40,259 nt of DNA from Actinoplanes regularis. GTDB taxonomy: Bacteria; Actinomycetota; Actinomycetes; Mycobacteriales; Micromonosporaceae. Below, piece after piece: positions 30,599 through 37,731 of this stretch. The notes beneath the pieces are model-generated. The model saw nothing but the letters and a program-made list of their open reading frames with translations, was not told where the DNA came from and made no database searches. Every line of letters starts with the position of its first letter. The stretch's first letter is position 1. The translations under genes and the position numbers were made by a program. Location: NCBI RefSeq assembly GCF_900188005.1, contig NZ_FZNR01000039.1, positions 1 through 40,259 on the forward strand, read 5' to 3'.

Positions 30599-32929
30599 AT
30601 GAGACGCCCAGTCAGGGCTCATGCCGCGGCCGCGGCCGTAACCACGCTGCTGGTGGCAGGCTTCGGTGCGGCGCCGGCGTCGGCGGCCCCGACCAACGAT
30701 CCGGCCTGCGCCACCGCCGTCACCGGCTCGCCGGTCAACTCCTCCGGGCCGTCGGCCACCGGCTACGCGCTCAACATCGGCGGATGGACAGAGGTCGGGC
30801 CGGTCTGGAACCCGCCCGGCGACACCGCCGGCGCGTTGCGGCAGGCGGCGTTCCCGAGTCTGATCAGCGCCGACTCGGTCACCGAGGACGGCACGCCGAT
30901 CCGCAAGCAGTACGCACGGTTCTCCGAGGGCGCCGACACGGCGACCGCGCCGTCCCGCAGCGGGCAGGTGCTGTCGGTCGACGGCGGTACGAGCTGGCCG
31001 GCCTCGACCTACACCGTGGACTCGGTGCCGCCGACGAACGGCGCGATCCGGCTGCGCGGCGGCACCCTGCTCAGCTACTCCTTCAAGGCGGCCGACGGGG
31101 TCGGCGGGGGCACCGCGACCACGTACACCGCATATCGCTCCACCGACGACGGCGCCACCTGGACCGCGTCGCCGTCGACCTTCGGCCTCGTCGCCAACCT
31201 GGCCTGGACGCGGGTCGCCGGCGTGCCGCTGGAACTGGCCGACGGCACCATCGTGGTCACCATGTACTGGTCCACCGCCGACGGCTCGAACAGCGGCGTC
31301 CAACTGGAGGCCAGCACGGACGGTGGGCAGACCTTCAGCCGGCGTGCCGTCATCGCCAACGGCAACGCCACCAACTCGTACAACGAAACCGGAATCGCGC
31401 AGCTGCCGAGCGGAAAGCTGATCGCGGTGATGCGGCACCAGGTGCCGGACAGCGCGGGCAAGCTGACCGCGCTTGGCACCCCGGCCTGGAGCACGTCGAC
31501 CGACAACGGGGTCACCTGGACAGCCCCGCAGAACCTGAGCGTGTCGTTCCCGAACGGCTACGACCCGATCAACGACACCACCGGCGCGCTCACCGCGGTC
31601 TCCCCGGACCTGAAGCTGATGCCGAACGGCATCCTGGTGCTGCGCAGCGGCCGCCCGGACAACTGGGTGGCGATCTCCACCAACGGCGAGGGCACCGGCT
31701 GGGTCGGTCAGCTGACCTACCGCAACTGCCCGACCGCCGGCAACCGGACCCACGGCTCGACGGGGTACGGCGCGATCGACTACCTCACCGCCAACCGGGC
31801 CGTCGTCATCGGTGACACGTGCGAGACGACCTGGTCCTGCCCGAGCGCCGACAGTGGCTTCACGGTCAAGAAGGAGACCGAGATCTGGAAGCGCTGGATC
31901 GACGTGCTCACCCCGGACGTGGGGCGCATCGACCTGGCGACCAAGTACCGCAAGCACGTGATCACGGTGGACACCGACCTGACGACCGCGGTGGCCGGGC
32001 ACCCCCGGGCCCGGGTCGACGGGGCCTTCGACGGCAGCACGGAGTACTGGTCCAGCGCCGTGAAGGCGGGGGGTGCCGGTACGTACACGCTGAACCTGGA
32101 CCGTACCTACCCGCTCACCAAGATCGGCATCGCGTTGCGCAACGGCCGGCAGGCCGGCGGCCGGGTCTACGCGTCCACCGACGGCGTGACCTGGGGCGCC
32201 CCGCTCGCGACCCTGACCGACCGCACCCACCTGGCCATGGAGTACGTCACCCTGGGCACGCCGGTCAACGCCCGGTACGTCAAGGTCGAGCTCGACGCCG
32301 GCAGCGACTGCGACGACGGGCTCGGCACGAGCTGCGCGTTCCTGAACGAGCTGGAGCTCTACTCGTCGATCAACTCGTTCGAGAACGACCCGGTCAACAA
32401 CCGTCCGCGCGGTTTCACCAACATCACGACGGCCTGGCAGACCACGCGCACCACGGAGCTTGACGACAACGACAGCGCGTCGGCGCTGCGGATCGTCGAC
32501 AACAACACCGAGGCGATCTCGCAGGTCACCTGGAACGGCACGACCAGCGCCGGCAAGACGTTCGAATTCCGGCTCAAGCCGATCAGCCTGGTCGGATTCC
32601 TCTTCGACGTGCTGGGCAAGGACGCCGCCGGGAACACGGTGACGGCGTACCACTTCGCGGTCGGCGCGCACGGGGAGATCTCCCGTTACACCGGCAGCGC
32701 GTGGGTGCAGCTCACCGCGCAGGGAGCGGTGCCGGTGAACGCCTGGTCGACGATCAAGGTAACGGCCGGCACGTCGACGGCGGCGGTCTCGCTCAACGGG
32801 ACGACGGTCGCGACCGGCCTGCCGTACATGACCAAGCCGGCGTCGCTGTCCGCCTACAAGTTCGCCAGCAACGGCACCCCGTCGACGGGTGACAACTACC
32901 TCGTGGACGACGTCCTCTTCACGTCCTGA
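30599..32929 (+). CDS. Secreted sialidase-like (BNR repeat) protein with F5/8C-type domain
   Basis: A 776-residue secreted protein. There is a signal peptide to about residue 33 (ASAAP). Residues about 60-440 form a six-bladed sialidase-type propeller with Asp boxes STDDGATW, STDGGQTF and STDNGVTW. About 450-600 is a galactose-binding/F5/8 type C-like domain (DGAFDGSTEYWSS, ARYVKVELDAG, LNELELY), and about 605-776 a further beta-sandwich. The layout suggests release or recognition of sialic acid or a related sugar from outside polymers; catalytic Arg/Glu/Tyr residues were not verified, so it might be a different BNR hydrolase. ATG 30599 is chosen because GGGGAGA lies upstream and the signal peptide follows; the frame from 30482 starts within the upstream terminator. 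Confidence 0.87.
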   Translation: MRRPVRAHAAAAAVTTLLVAGFGAAPASAAPTNDPACATAVTGSPVNSSGPSATGYALNIGGWTEVGPVWNPPGDTAGALRQAAFPSLISADSVTEDGTPIRKQYARFSEGADTATAPSRSGQVLSVDGGTSWPASTYTVDSVPPTNGAIRLRGGTLLSYSFKAADGVGGGTATTYTAYRSTDDGATWTASPSTFGLVANLAWTRVAGVPLELADGTIVVTMYWSTADGSNSGVQLEASTDGGQTFSRRAVIANGNATNSYNETGIAQLPSGKLIAVMRHQVPDSAGKLTALGTPAWSTSTDNGVTWTAPQNLSVSFPNGYDPINDTTGALTAVSPDLKLMPNGILVLRSGRPDNWVAISTNGEGTGWVGQLTYRNCPTAGNRTHGSTGYGAIDYLTANRAVVIGDTCETTWSCPSADSGFTVKKETEIWKRWIDVLTPDVGRIDLATKYRKHVITVDTDLTTAVAGHPRARVDGAFDGSTEYWSSAVKAGGAGTYTLNLDRTYPLTKIGIALRNGRQAGGRVYASTDGVTWGAPLATLTDRTHLAMEYVTLGTPVNARYVKVELDAGSDCDDGLGTSCAFLNELELYSSINSFENDPVNNRPRGFTNITTAWQTTRTTELDDNDSASALRIVDNNTEAISQVTWNGTTSAGKTFEFRLKPISLVGFLFDVLGKDAAGNTVTAYHFAVGAHGEISRYTGSAWVQLTAQGAVPVNAWSTIKVTAGTSTAAVSLNGTTVATGLPYMTKPASLSAYKFASNGTPSTGDNYLVDDVLFTS

Positions 32930-32947
32930 TCTCGACGGTGCCGGTCT

Positions 32948-32974
32948 GTGGAGCGGGCGGCCGGCCCGCTCCAC
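32948..32974 (+). terminator. Hairpin terminator after the sialidase-like gene
   Basis: GTGGAGCGGGC (32948-32958), 5-nt loop, GCCCGCTCCAC (32964-32974): a perfect 11-bp stem 18 nt after the stop codon. Confidence 0.85.
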
Positions 32975-33046
32975 ATCGGCAACCCGGACAGCCGATGGTC
33001 ACGACGATGAATCCGGCCGCGGATTGCCCGGTGCGGTTCCAAGCGG

Positions 33047-33083
33047 TTGACGACCGGGAAAATGGTGCTAATAATGCTAGCAC
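33047..33083 (+). promoter_or_regulatory. Housekeeping-type promoter with overlapping GntR operator
   Basis: TTGACG (33047-33052) and TAATAAT (33069-33075) are 16-17 bp apart, close to consensus for the main sigma factor and unusually AT-rich here. The inverted repeat GTGCTA (33065-33070), 7 nt, TAGCAC (33078-33083) covers the -10, as in autoregulated GntR/YtrA-type genes. The ATG at 33085 is 9-10 nt after the -10, so the mRNA is probably leaderless. Confidence 0.7.
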
Positions 33084-33084
33084 T

Positions 33085-33432
33085 ATGAGATGGACGGTTG
33101 ATCATTCCTCGCGGGAGCCGCTGCCACTCCAGATCGTGGCGTGTGTCCGCCAAGGCGTGGCCTCGGGTGAGCTCGCCGTCGGCGAGCAGTTGCCGCCGGC
33201 GGCTGAGCTGGCGGCGGCGTTGTCGGTCGACCGCAATACGGTTCTGGCCGCCTACCGCCGCTTACGCGACGACGGCGTGCTGGAGTTTCGCCGGGGTCGC
33301 GGGGCGCGAGTCGCGTCCGCCGTCACGGAGCCGGCCCCGGTCACCGAGGCGGCCCAGACGCTCGTGGCTGTCGCCCGTCGGCACGGCCTCGGACGCCACG
33401 ACCTGATTCGTCTCATCGAGAGACTGACGTGA
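33085..33432 (+). CDS. GntR family (YtrA-like) transcriptional regulator
   Basis: A 115-residue regulator. The winged helix spans about residues 8-75 (REPLPLQIVACVRQGVASGELAVGEQLP, ELAAALSVDRNTVLAAYRRLRDDGVLEFRRGRGARVA), followed by a short C-terminal tail of about 40 residues, the size class of YtrA-subfamily GntR proteins, which usually control adjacent membrane-protein or ABC genes. The ATG at 33085 has no ribosome-binding site but sits immediately after a strong promoter and inverted repeat. It overlaps the next gene as GTGA, so that membrane protein is the likely regulated partner. Confidence 0.9.
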   Translation: MRWTVDHSSREPLPLQIVACVRQGVASGELAVGEQLPPAAELAAALSVDRNTVLAAYRRLRDDGVLEFRRGRGARVASAVTEPAPVTEAAQTLVAVARRHGLGRHDLIRLIERLT

Positions 33433-33953
33433 CACCTCGAGAGGATCGTGCCCCGATGACGGCATCCGCACCCTTCGGCCCAGGCCGATACTCGATCTAC
33501 ACCGGCCGCGCGACGAACTGGCCGCTGGTCGCGGCTCTCAGTGCCGCCCTGACGGTGCCGCTGCTGCCTCTGGGAAGCCTGTCGCGCGGCGGCTGGCTCG
33601 ACCCGGCCGGCCCCGCGATCCCGCTGCTGGCGGCCGCTGTCGTCGTGCTCATCAACGTGCTGACCGGACTGAGCGTCAGGACGGCGGCGGGACCCAACGG
33701 GGTGTCGGTCCACTGCGGGATGCTCGGATGGCCACGCCGTACCTACCGCCTGGAAGAGATCGAGCACGCCGAGGTGACCGACTTGACGCCTTCGCTCTGG
33801 CGCCTGTCTCTCGGTTTCTGGTGGACACCTCGCCACACCTACTTCACGGTACGGACCGGGCCGGCTCTGCGGCTGACCCTGCGCACCGGTCGCAGCGTGA
33901 CGATCACCGTCCCGGACCCGCACACCGCGGTCGCGGTCATCCGCGCGGCGTGA
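33429..33953 (+). CDS. Two-span membrane protein downstream of GntR
   Basis: A 174-residue protein. Two membrane segments at about residues 30-50 and 63-84 are followed by a cytoplasmic beta-rich part (NGVSVHCGMLGWPRRTYRLEEIEHAEV, TYFTVRTGPALRLTLRTGRSVTITV) that resembles a PH-like fold. The last residues match the pattern of small actinobacterial proteins paired with GntR genes. GTG 33429 overlaps the GntR stop (GTGA); ATG 33456, after GAGAGGA, is an alternative start. Function unknown. Confidence 0.75.
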   Translation: MTPREDRAPMTASAPFGPGRYSIYTGRATNWPLVAALSAALTVPLLPLGSLSRGGWLDPAGPAIPLLAAAVVVLINVLTGLSVRTAAGPNGVSVHCGMLGWPRRTYRLEEIEHAEVTDLTPSLWRLSLGFWWTPRHTYFTVRTGPALRLTLRTGRSVTITVPDPHTAVAVIRAA

Positions 33954-34234
33954 TCGCCTGTCACGGATCTGAGTCCATAGTGGAGTAGTGCTGGTCGGGG
34001 TCTCCGAATGTGCCGACGCAACGGTACGAATGGGGCTCGCGGGATTGCGGGTGCTGCCCAGAAGCCCGCGCGATCCAGCAGTTCCGAGCCGTTGCGCGCA
34101 AGACCTGGTCCGTCCGGGTCGTCGGGCCGCGATCGTTGTATCCAGGAAGGTCAACCACACCACGATTCTGACAGCGCCCTGGCCTCCGGCGGCGGTCTGA
34201 CCGCCGTGGGGACCATGCCCGCACAATCGAGGGC
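33954..34234. other. Intergenic region without a recognisable gene
   Basis: Frames exist on both strands but none has a ribosome-binding site, family motif or convincing composition. The only structure seen is the inverted repeat CGGCGGT-CTG-ACCGCCG at 34190-34206, just upstream of the next gene, which could be an operator or a weak hairpin. CACAAT at 34221-34226 may be a -10 for a leaderless start at 34235. Confidence 0.4.
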
Positions 34235-34918
34235 GTGATCAGACTGCGGTTGTACAAGGCTGTCGAACGGCAGCGTGTCATCGATCCGGCGGCTCTCGAG
34301 GCGACCTACTTCGCGGTCGATCCGGAGACCAAACCGGTTTTCGAACATGACGGTGTGATGGTGTGGGTCAGCGGCCCGGACCACTGCCGGGCCGAGCGGC
34401 ACATCCGCGGACGGGATCTTCACCTGGTCGAGTCCGGCACGAACGTCCTGCCCCGTGCGCGTGGTCTGGAGATCCTGCGCGCGCCCGGCGCGGACTACCA
34501 CTGGGTGCATTCCTTGGACTGGCGCTGGGGCCCGGGCGAATACCTCGACCGTGACCGTGTCGAAGCGATCGTCGAGCGTGCGATCGACCTGGAGCCGTGG
34601 GCGGCGTTGCCGGACGAGCCGGTCGGTATGGTGCACCTGGCCTACCTGATGTGGTTCCACAACGGTGCGATGGCGAACGGCGCCGGCTGGCCGCTGGACG
34701 CCTGCACCGCAGAGCAGATCGCCGCGTTCAGCGCGGCTGCCACCTACTTCGAGCTCGATGAAATCGCCGACCTGATCGGCCGCCTCGAATCGGATGATGA
34801 AGCGCTCAGCGACGAGTACTGGAATCTCAGTGGCTCGTTCGGCCGGGACGCTTCGCTGATCTGCGACGCGGTCCGCTGCAAACTCGTCGAGGCGCCGCAG
34901 GACTGGGTCCAGCGATAG
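34235..34918 (+). CDS. Hypothetical protein with DUF4375/DMP19-like C-terminal region
   Basis: A 227-residue soluble, acidic protein. The N-terminal half (about 1-120; VFEHDGVMVWVSGPDHCRAERHI, YHWVHSLDWRWGPGEYL) is not recognised. The C-terminal half (about 125-225; MVHLAYLMWFHNGAMANGAGWPLDACTAEQ, AAATYFELDEIADLI) recalls DUF4375/DMP19 proteins, in which a conserved NG pair and helices occur; this assignment is tentative. GTG 34235 is preceded by GAGGG too close for a standard ribosome-binding site. It stands alone before a strong terminator. Confidence 0.7.
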   Translation: MIRLRLYKAVERQRVIDPAALEATYFAVDPETKPVFEHDGVMVWVSGPDHCRAERHIRGRDLHLVESGTNVLPRARGLEILRAPGADYHWVHSLDWRWGPGEYLDRDRVEAIVERAIDLEPWAALPDEPVGMVHLAYLMWFHNGAMANGAGWPLDACTAEQIAAFSAAATYFELDEIADLIGRLESDDEALSDEYWNLSGSFGRDASLICDAVRCKLVEAPQDWVQR

Positions 34919-35008
34919 GCGCGCTCGGCCTGTCGCCTACTTGCCTGCTGGTGGCCGCGGCCGTCGTCGTGGTGGCGGCGGCTCGTCGCGCCGGACGGCC
35001 GCTCGGGA

Positions 35009-35038
35009 GCGCGCGGGGCTGACGGCAGCCCCGCGCGC
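35009..35038. terminator. Bidirectional hairpin terminator
   Basis: GCGCGCGGGGCTG, loop ACGG, CAGCCCCGCGCGC: a perfect 13-bp stem at 35009-35038 between two convergent genes, serving either strand. Confidence 0.88.
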
Positions 35039-35077
35039 ATGTCCCATCCGCGGATCGGCGGCAAGCGGCCGGACCGG

Positions 35078-35662
35078 TCAGGCGTCCGGCGTCTCGGACG
35101 GCTCCGGGGTCGGAGACTCGGTCGGCTCTCCCGACGGGCTGTCGGTGGGGTCCTGCGACGGGTCCTCGGTCGGCGACGGGTTCGGGGTCGCCGGCGTGGT
35201 CGGCGTGTCGGAGGGGGTCGGGGACGGCTTGGGCTTGCCCTTGCCGGACGCCTGGATCTTCGTCGCGGTGTAGGCGGTGTCGATCCGGGTGCCCAGCACG
35301 GTGATCTTCTGACCGGCCGCGAGGGCGCTCACCTTGACCTTCCTGCCGTTGAGCAGGATCCGTACGTTGGCCGGCACGGCGATCGTCACCGTCTTGCCCT
35401 TGACGTCTTTGCTGCCGCCCTTGACCGCGACCGTGACGGTGCCCGCGGTAGCGTCGGCGGCGGTGACCGTGCCGGTCGCGGTGAAGGCCACCTTGACCTT
35501 CTTCGGCTTCTTGGCGGGCTTCTTGCCGTGCGCCTTCGTGCTCGTGACAGCTGTGGCGGACGGGGAACTCGTCTGGGCGTACGCGACCGCGCCGGCGGTG
35601 ACGGAGGGAGCGGTGACCGCTGCGGCGATGGCGACAGCGACGGCAGTACGACGAATCCGCAT
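35078..35662 (-). CDS. Secreted DUF5666-like protein with Pro/Thr/Ser/Glu tail
   Basis: A 194-residue protein. It has a signal peptide to about residue 30 (AYAQT), then a basic patch (KKPAKKPKKVK) and a beta-barrel domain about 56-140 (TGTVTAADATAGTVTVAVKGG, VRILLNGRKVKVSAL, GQKITVLGTR) of the DUF5666/OB-fold kind. A 50-residue disordered tail rich in P, T, S, E and D follows. Possibly a cell-wall-exposed or carbohydrate-adhering protein; function unknown. The start has AGGAG 6 nt upstream. It is divergent from the DUF6153 gene. Confidence 0.8.
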   Translation of the reverse strand: MRIRRTAVAVAIAAAVTAPSVTAGAVAYAQTSSPSATAVTSTKAHGKKPAKKPKKVKVAFTATGTVTAADATAGTVTVAVKGGSKDVKGKTVTIAVPANVRILLNGRKVKVSALAAGQKITVLGTRIDTAYTATKIQASGKGKPKPSPTPSDTPTTPATPNPSPTEDPSQDPTDSPSGEPTESPTPEPSETPDA

Positions 35663-35797
35663 GTACAACTCCTCATTCCGGGTGGGAGTGTTCACCTTCG
35701 GCAGCCGAGGGTTCAGGCCGGTTGTATCCGCGGTTGCAGCTTGGTTGTGGTCGCCCGGTGGAGAGGCGCCGGTCCGCCGGGCGCTACCGTGGTGCCC

Positions 35798-36217
35798 GTG
35801 ACCGAGCGACGCCTGCCACCGATCGGGCGTGTCGCTCGTACGGTGTTGTTGCTGAGCACGGTTCTCGGCCTGGCGTTCATGCACACCCTGGGCCACTCGG
35901 GGTTGCAGGGCGCCACCGCCGGCACCGCGATGGCGAATCTGACGGCGGCCGCGACGCCGGCCGTCGAGGCGTTCATCGCCGATCCCTGCCCCGACGGCCA
36001 CTGTGACGGTCACGGACAGCACGGTGCGTGGAGCGTCTGCTCGGCCATCCTCACGGCACTGGCCGCCGTCATCCTGGCGATGGTGGCGCTGTTGCTCGCG
36101 GCACGCCGTGGTCCGGGTGTCGCGCCGGCGACGATGGCCCGCCGCAGTGGGCCCCGGGCGCCCCCGAGATCGCGGACCGGTCTGACCCTCGCTTCGACAG
36201 CGGTACTGCGCATATAG
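35798..36217 (+). CDS. DUF6153 family membrane protein
   Basis: A 139-residue protein starting at GTG 35798, with membrane segments at about residues 11-30 and 78-100. A His/Cys-rich loop between them (PCPDGHCDGHGQHGAWSVC) could bind a metal such as copper. The pattern MHTLGHSG plus this loop marks DUF6153, which is often found next to DUF305 genes, as here. The basic tail is probably cytoplasmic. Function unproven; metal handling is inference from residues and context. Confidence 0.8.
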   Translation: MTERRLPPIGRVARTVLLLSTVLGLAFMHTLGHSGLQGATAGTAMANLTAAATPAVEAFIADPCPDGHCDGHGQHGAWSVCSAILTALAAVILAMVALLLAARRGPGVAPATMARRSGPRAPPRSRTGLTLASTAVLRI

Positions 36218-36299
36218 CCCCGCCGCTCTCGCCGCTTCCTCGCGGCCGAGGCGCTCGCGCGTACCAACTTTGTCTTCTGTCGAAAGGTTTTGACCCGTA

Positions 36300-36920
36300 A
36301 TGATGCGAAATTTCATGCTGACCGGCGCCACCGTCGCCACGGTCCTGTTGCTGTCGGCCTGCGGCGGCGCGCATTCGACGCCGACTTCGAGCATGAACCA
36401 CGGTGACCCGGTGCCGTCGGCCGCCGCCTCCGCGACGGGCTCGTTCAACGATGTCGACGTGGCGTTCGTTCAAGCGATGATCCCCCACCACCAGCAGGCC
36501 GTGCAGATGGCGGCGCTCGCCGACGGGCGTGTCGCCGACGGCGAGGTGAAGAGCCTCGCCGGCAAAATCCAGGCCGCTCAGCAGCCCGAGATCGACACCA
36601 TGACGACCTGGCTGACCGCCTGGGGCAGGCCCGCATCGATGCCGAGCATGAGCGTGGAGGCCCACGAGTCCATGGGGCACGGCTCGATGCCCGGCATGAT
36701 GTCGGACGCGGACATGACCAAGCTGATGGCCGCGAAGGGCGCGGCGTTCGACAAGCAGTTCGTCACGATGATGATCGCCCACCACGAAGGCGCCGTCACG
36801 ATGGCCCGGGAGGAAGTGGCGAAGGGCTCGAACCCGGACGCCACAGCCCTCGCCAAGAAGATCATCACTGATCAGCAGGCCGAGATCACCACGATGGAGA
36901 GCATCCTGCGGCGTCTCTGA
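36300..36920 (+). CDS. DUF305 lipoprotein
   Basis: A 206-residue lipoprotein with signal peptide and lipobox LLSAC (cysteine at residue 21). Two DUF305 half-repeats are visible: FVQAMIPHHQQAVQMAALA and FVTMMIAHHEGAVTMAREE, each with the HH pair and surrounding methionines that suit metal (copper) binding. The central segment is Met/His-rich (MSVEAHESMGHGSMPGMM). DUF305 proteins are exported and frequent in copper/silver resistance loci. AAAGG lies 13 nt upstream of the tandem ATG codons. It is 82 nt after DUF6153, likely one unit. Confidence 0.9.
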   Translation: MMRNFMLTGATVATVLLLSACGGAHSTPTSSMNHGDPVPSAAASATGSFNDVDVAFVQAMIPHHQQAVQMAALADGRVADGEVKSLAGKIQAAQQPEIDTMTTWLTAWGRPASMPSMSVEAHESMGHGSMPGMMSDADMTKLMAAKGAAFDKQFVTMMIAHHEGAVTMAREEVAKGSNPDATALAKKIITDQQAEITTMESILRRL

Positions 36921-36927
36921 CGAGGCG

Positions 36928-36954
36928 GGCGGCCGGGCGAGAAGCCCGGCCGCC
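36928..36954 (+). terminator. Hairpin terminator after DUF305
   Basis: GGCGGCCGGGC, loop GAGAA, GCCCGGCCGCC: a perfect 11-bp stem beginning 8 nt after the stop codon. Confidence 0.85.
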
Positions 36955-36985
36955 ACCGCTTGTCCCGGGCGGACAGAATGGGCCG

Positions 36986-37663
36986 GTGATCGGATCCCGT
37001 GTACTCCGCTTCGCCGTCCCGGCCGGCCTCGCGGCGCTGCTCGCAGGCTGTGCTCAGCCGGTGACCCCACCGGCCTCGGGGCTGCCGACGTCCCGGTCGG
37101 AGCCGGCACCGTCCGCTGTCCCGTCGGCGACTGTCGCGCCGTGCCCGCCGTCCGGGGTCCGGCTCGAGGCCGGTGAGGGGGACGCCGCGATGGGGCTGCG
37201 GGTGCTCGGCCTGGAGCTGGTCAACTGCGGTTCGCGGACCTACCGGCTGAACGGTTACCCGGTCGTGCGGTCCCTCGACGACGACCGGGCGGTGTTGAAG
37301 GTCAAGGTCCTGCACGGGGTCAACGAGATCGTCCACTCGGAGCTGCCGTGGGACGGCCCGCCCAAGCCCGTGGTTCTGAAGCCGGGTCAGCGGGCCGGCA
37401 CTGCAGTGGCCTGGCGCAACACTTACGACGACACCCGGCAGCGACCGGTGACGGTCGCGTTCCTCGACATCGCCCCGATGGCCGGCCGCCCGTCGCAGGT
37501 CGTCGCGCCGGACGGTGGTCTCGACCTGGGCAGCACCGGCCGGATCGGGGTGAGCGCGTGGAGTCTCCTCCCGGACGTCGACGCCACGGCGTCCCCGTCC
37601 GGGCCGCCGGTCCCCGGTGCTTCCCCCTCTGAGCCCGTGGAGACCGGCGGCCCGCTGCTCTGA
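36986..37663 (+). CDS. DUF4232 lipoprotein
   Basis: A 225-residue lipoprotein with lipobox LLAGC (cysteine at residue 22), a Pro/Ser linker (about 25-50), and a DUF4232 beta-sandwich (about 51-200; GLRVLGLELVNCGSRTYRLNGYPVV, KPVVLKPGQRAGTAVAWRN) with the paired cysteines C53 and C81. It ends in a short Pro/Ser tail. DUF4232 proteins are cell-surface proteins of unknown role. GTG 36986 has no ribosome-binding site. Confidence 0.88.
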   Translation: MIGSRVLRFAVPAGLAALLAGCAQPVTPPASGLPTSRSEPAPSAVPSATVAPCPPSGVRLEAGEGDAAMGLRVLGLELVNCGSRTYRLNGYPVVRSLDDDRAVLKVKVLHGVNEIVHSELPWDGPPKPVVLKPGQRAGTAVAWRNTYDDTRQRPVTVAFLDIAPMAGRPSQVVAPDGGLDLGSTGRIGVSAWSLLPDVDATASPSGPPVPGASPSEPVETGGPLL

Positions 37664-37690
37664 TCCCTCCGGACAGCCACCGGAGGGATC
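37662..37690 (+). terminator. Hairpin terminator after the DUF4232 gene
   Basis: GATCCCTCCGG (37662-37672), 7-nt loop, CCGGAGGGATC (37680-37690): a perfect 11-bp stem starting inside the stop codon. Confidence 0.8.
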
Positions 37691-37699
37691 CGGCCGGAG

Positions 37700-37722
37700 G
37701 TGGCCCCGGGTCACGGGGCCAC
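37700..37722 (-). terminator. Hairpin, probable glpD terminator
   Basis: GTGGCCCC, 7-nt loop, GGGGCCAC at 37700-37722, just downstream of the glpD stop on the minus strand. It lies back to back with the hairpin at 37662-37690. Confidence 0.55.
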
Positions 37723-37731
37723 GCCCGGGGA

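Noticed and set aside
30560..32974. An 804-codon minus-strand frame
   Set aside because: Antisense shadow of the sialidase-like gene, which has a signal peptide and Asp boxes.
33954..34234. Possible transposase remnant in the intergenic frames
   Set aside because: No catalytic motif, terminal repeats or target duplications could be seen; the frames look like random GC-rich coding potential.
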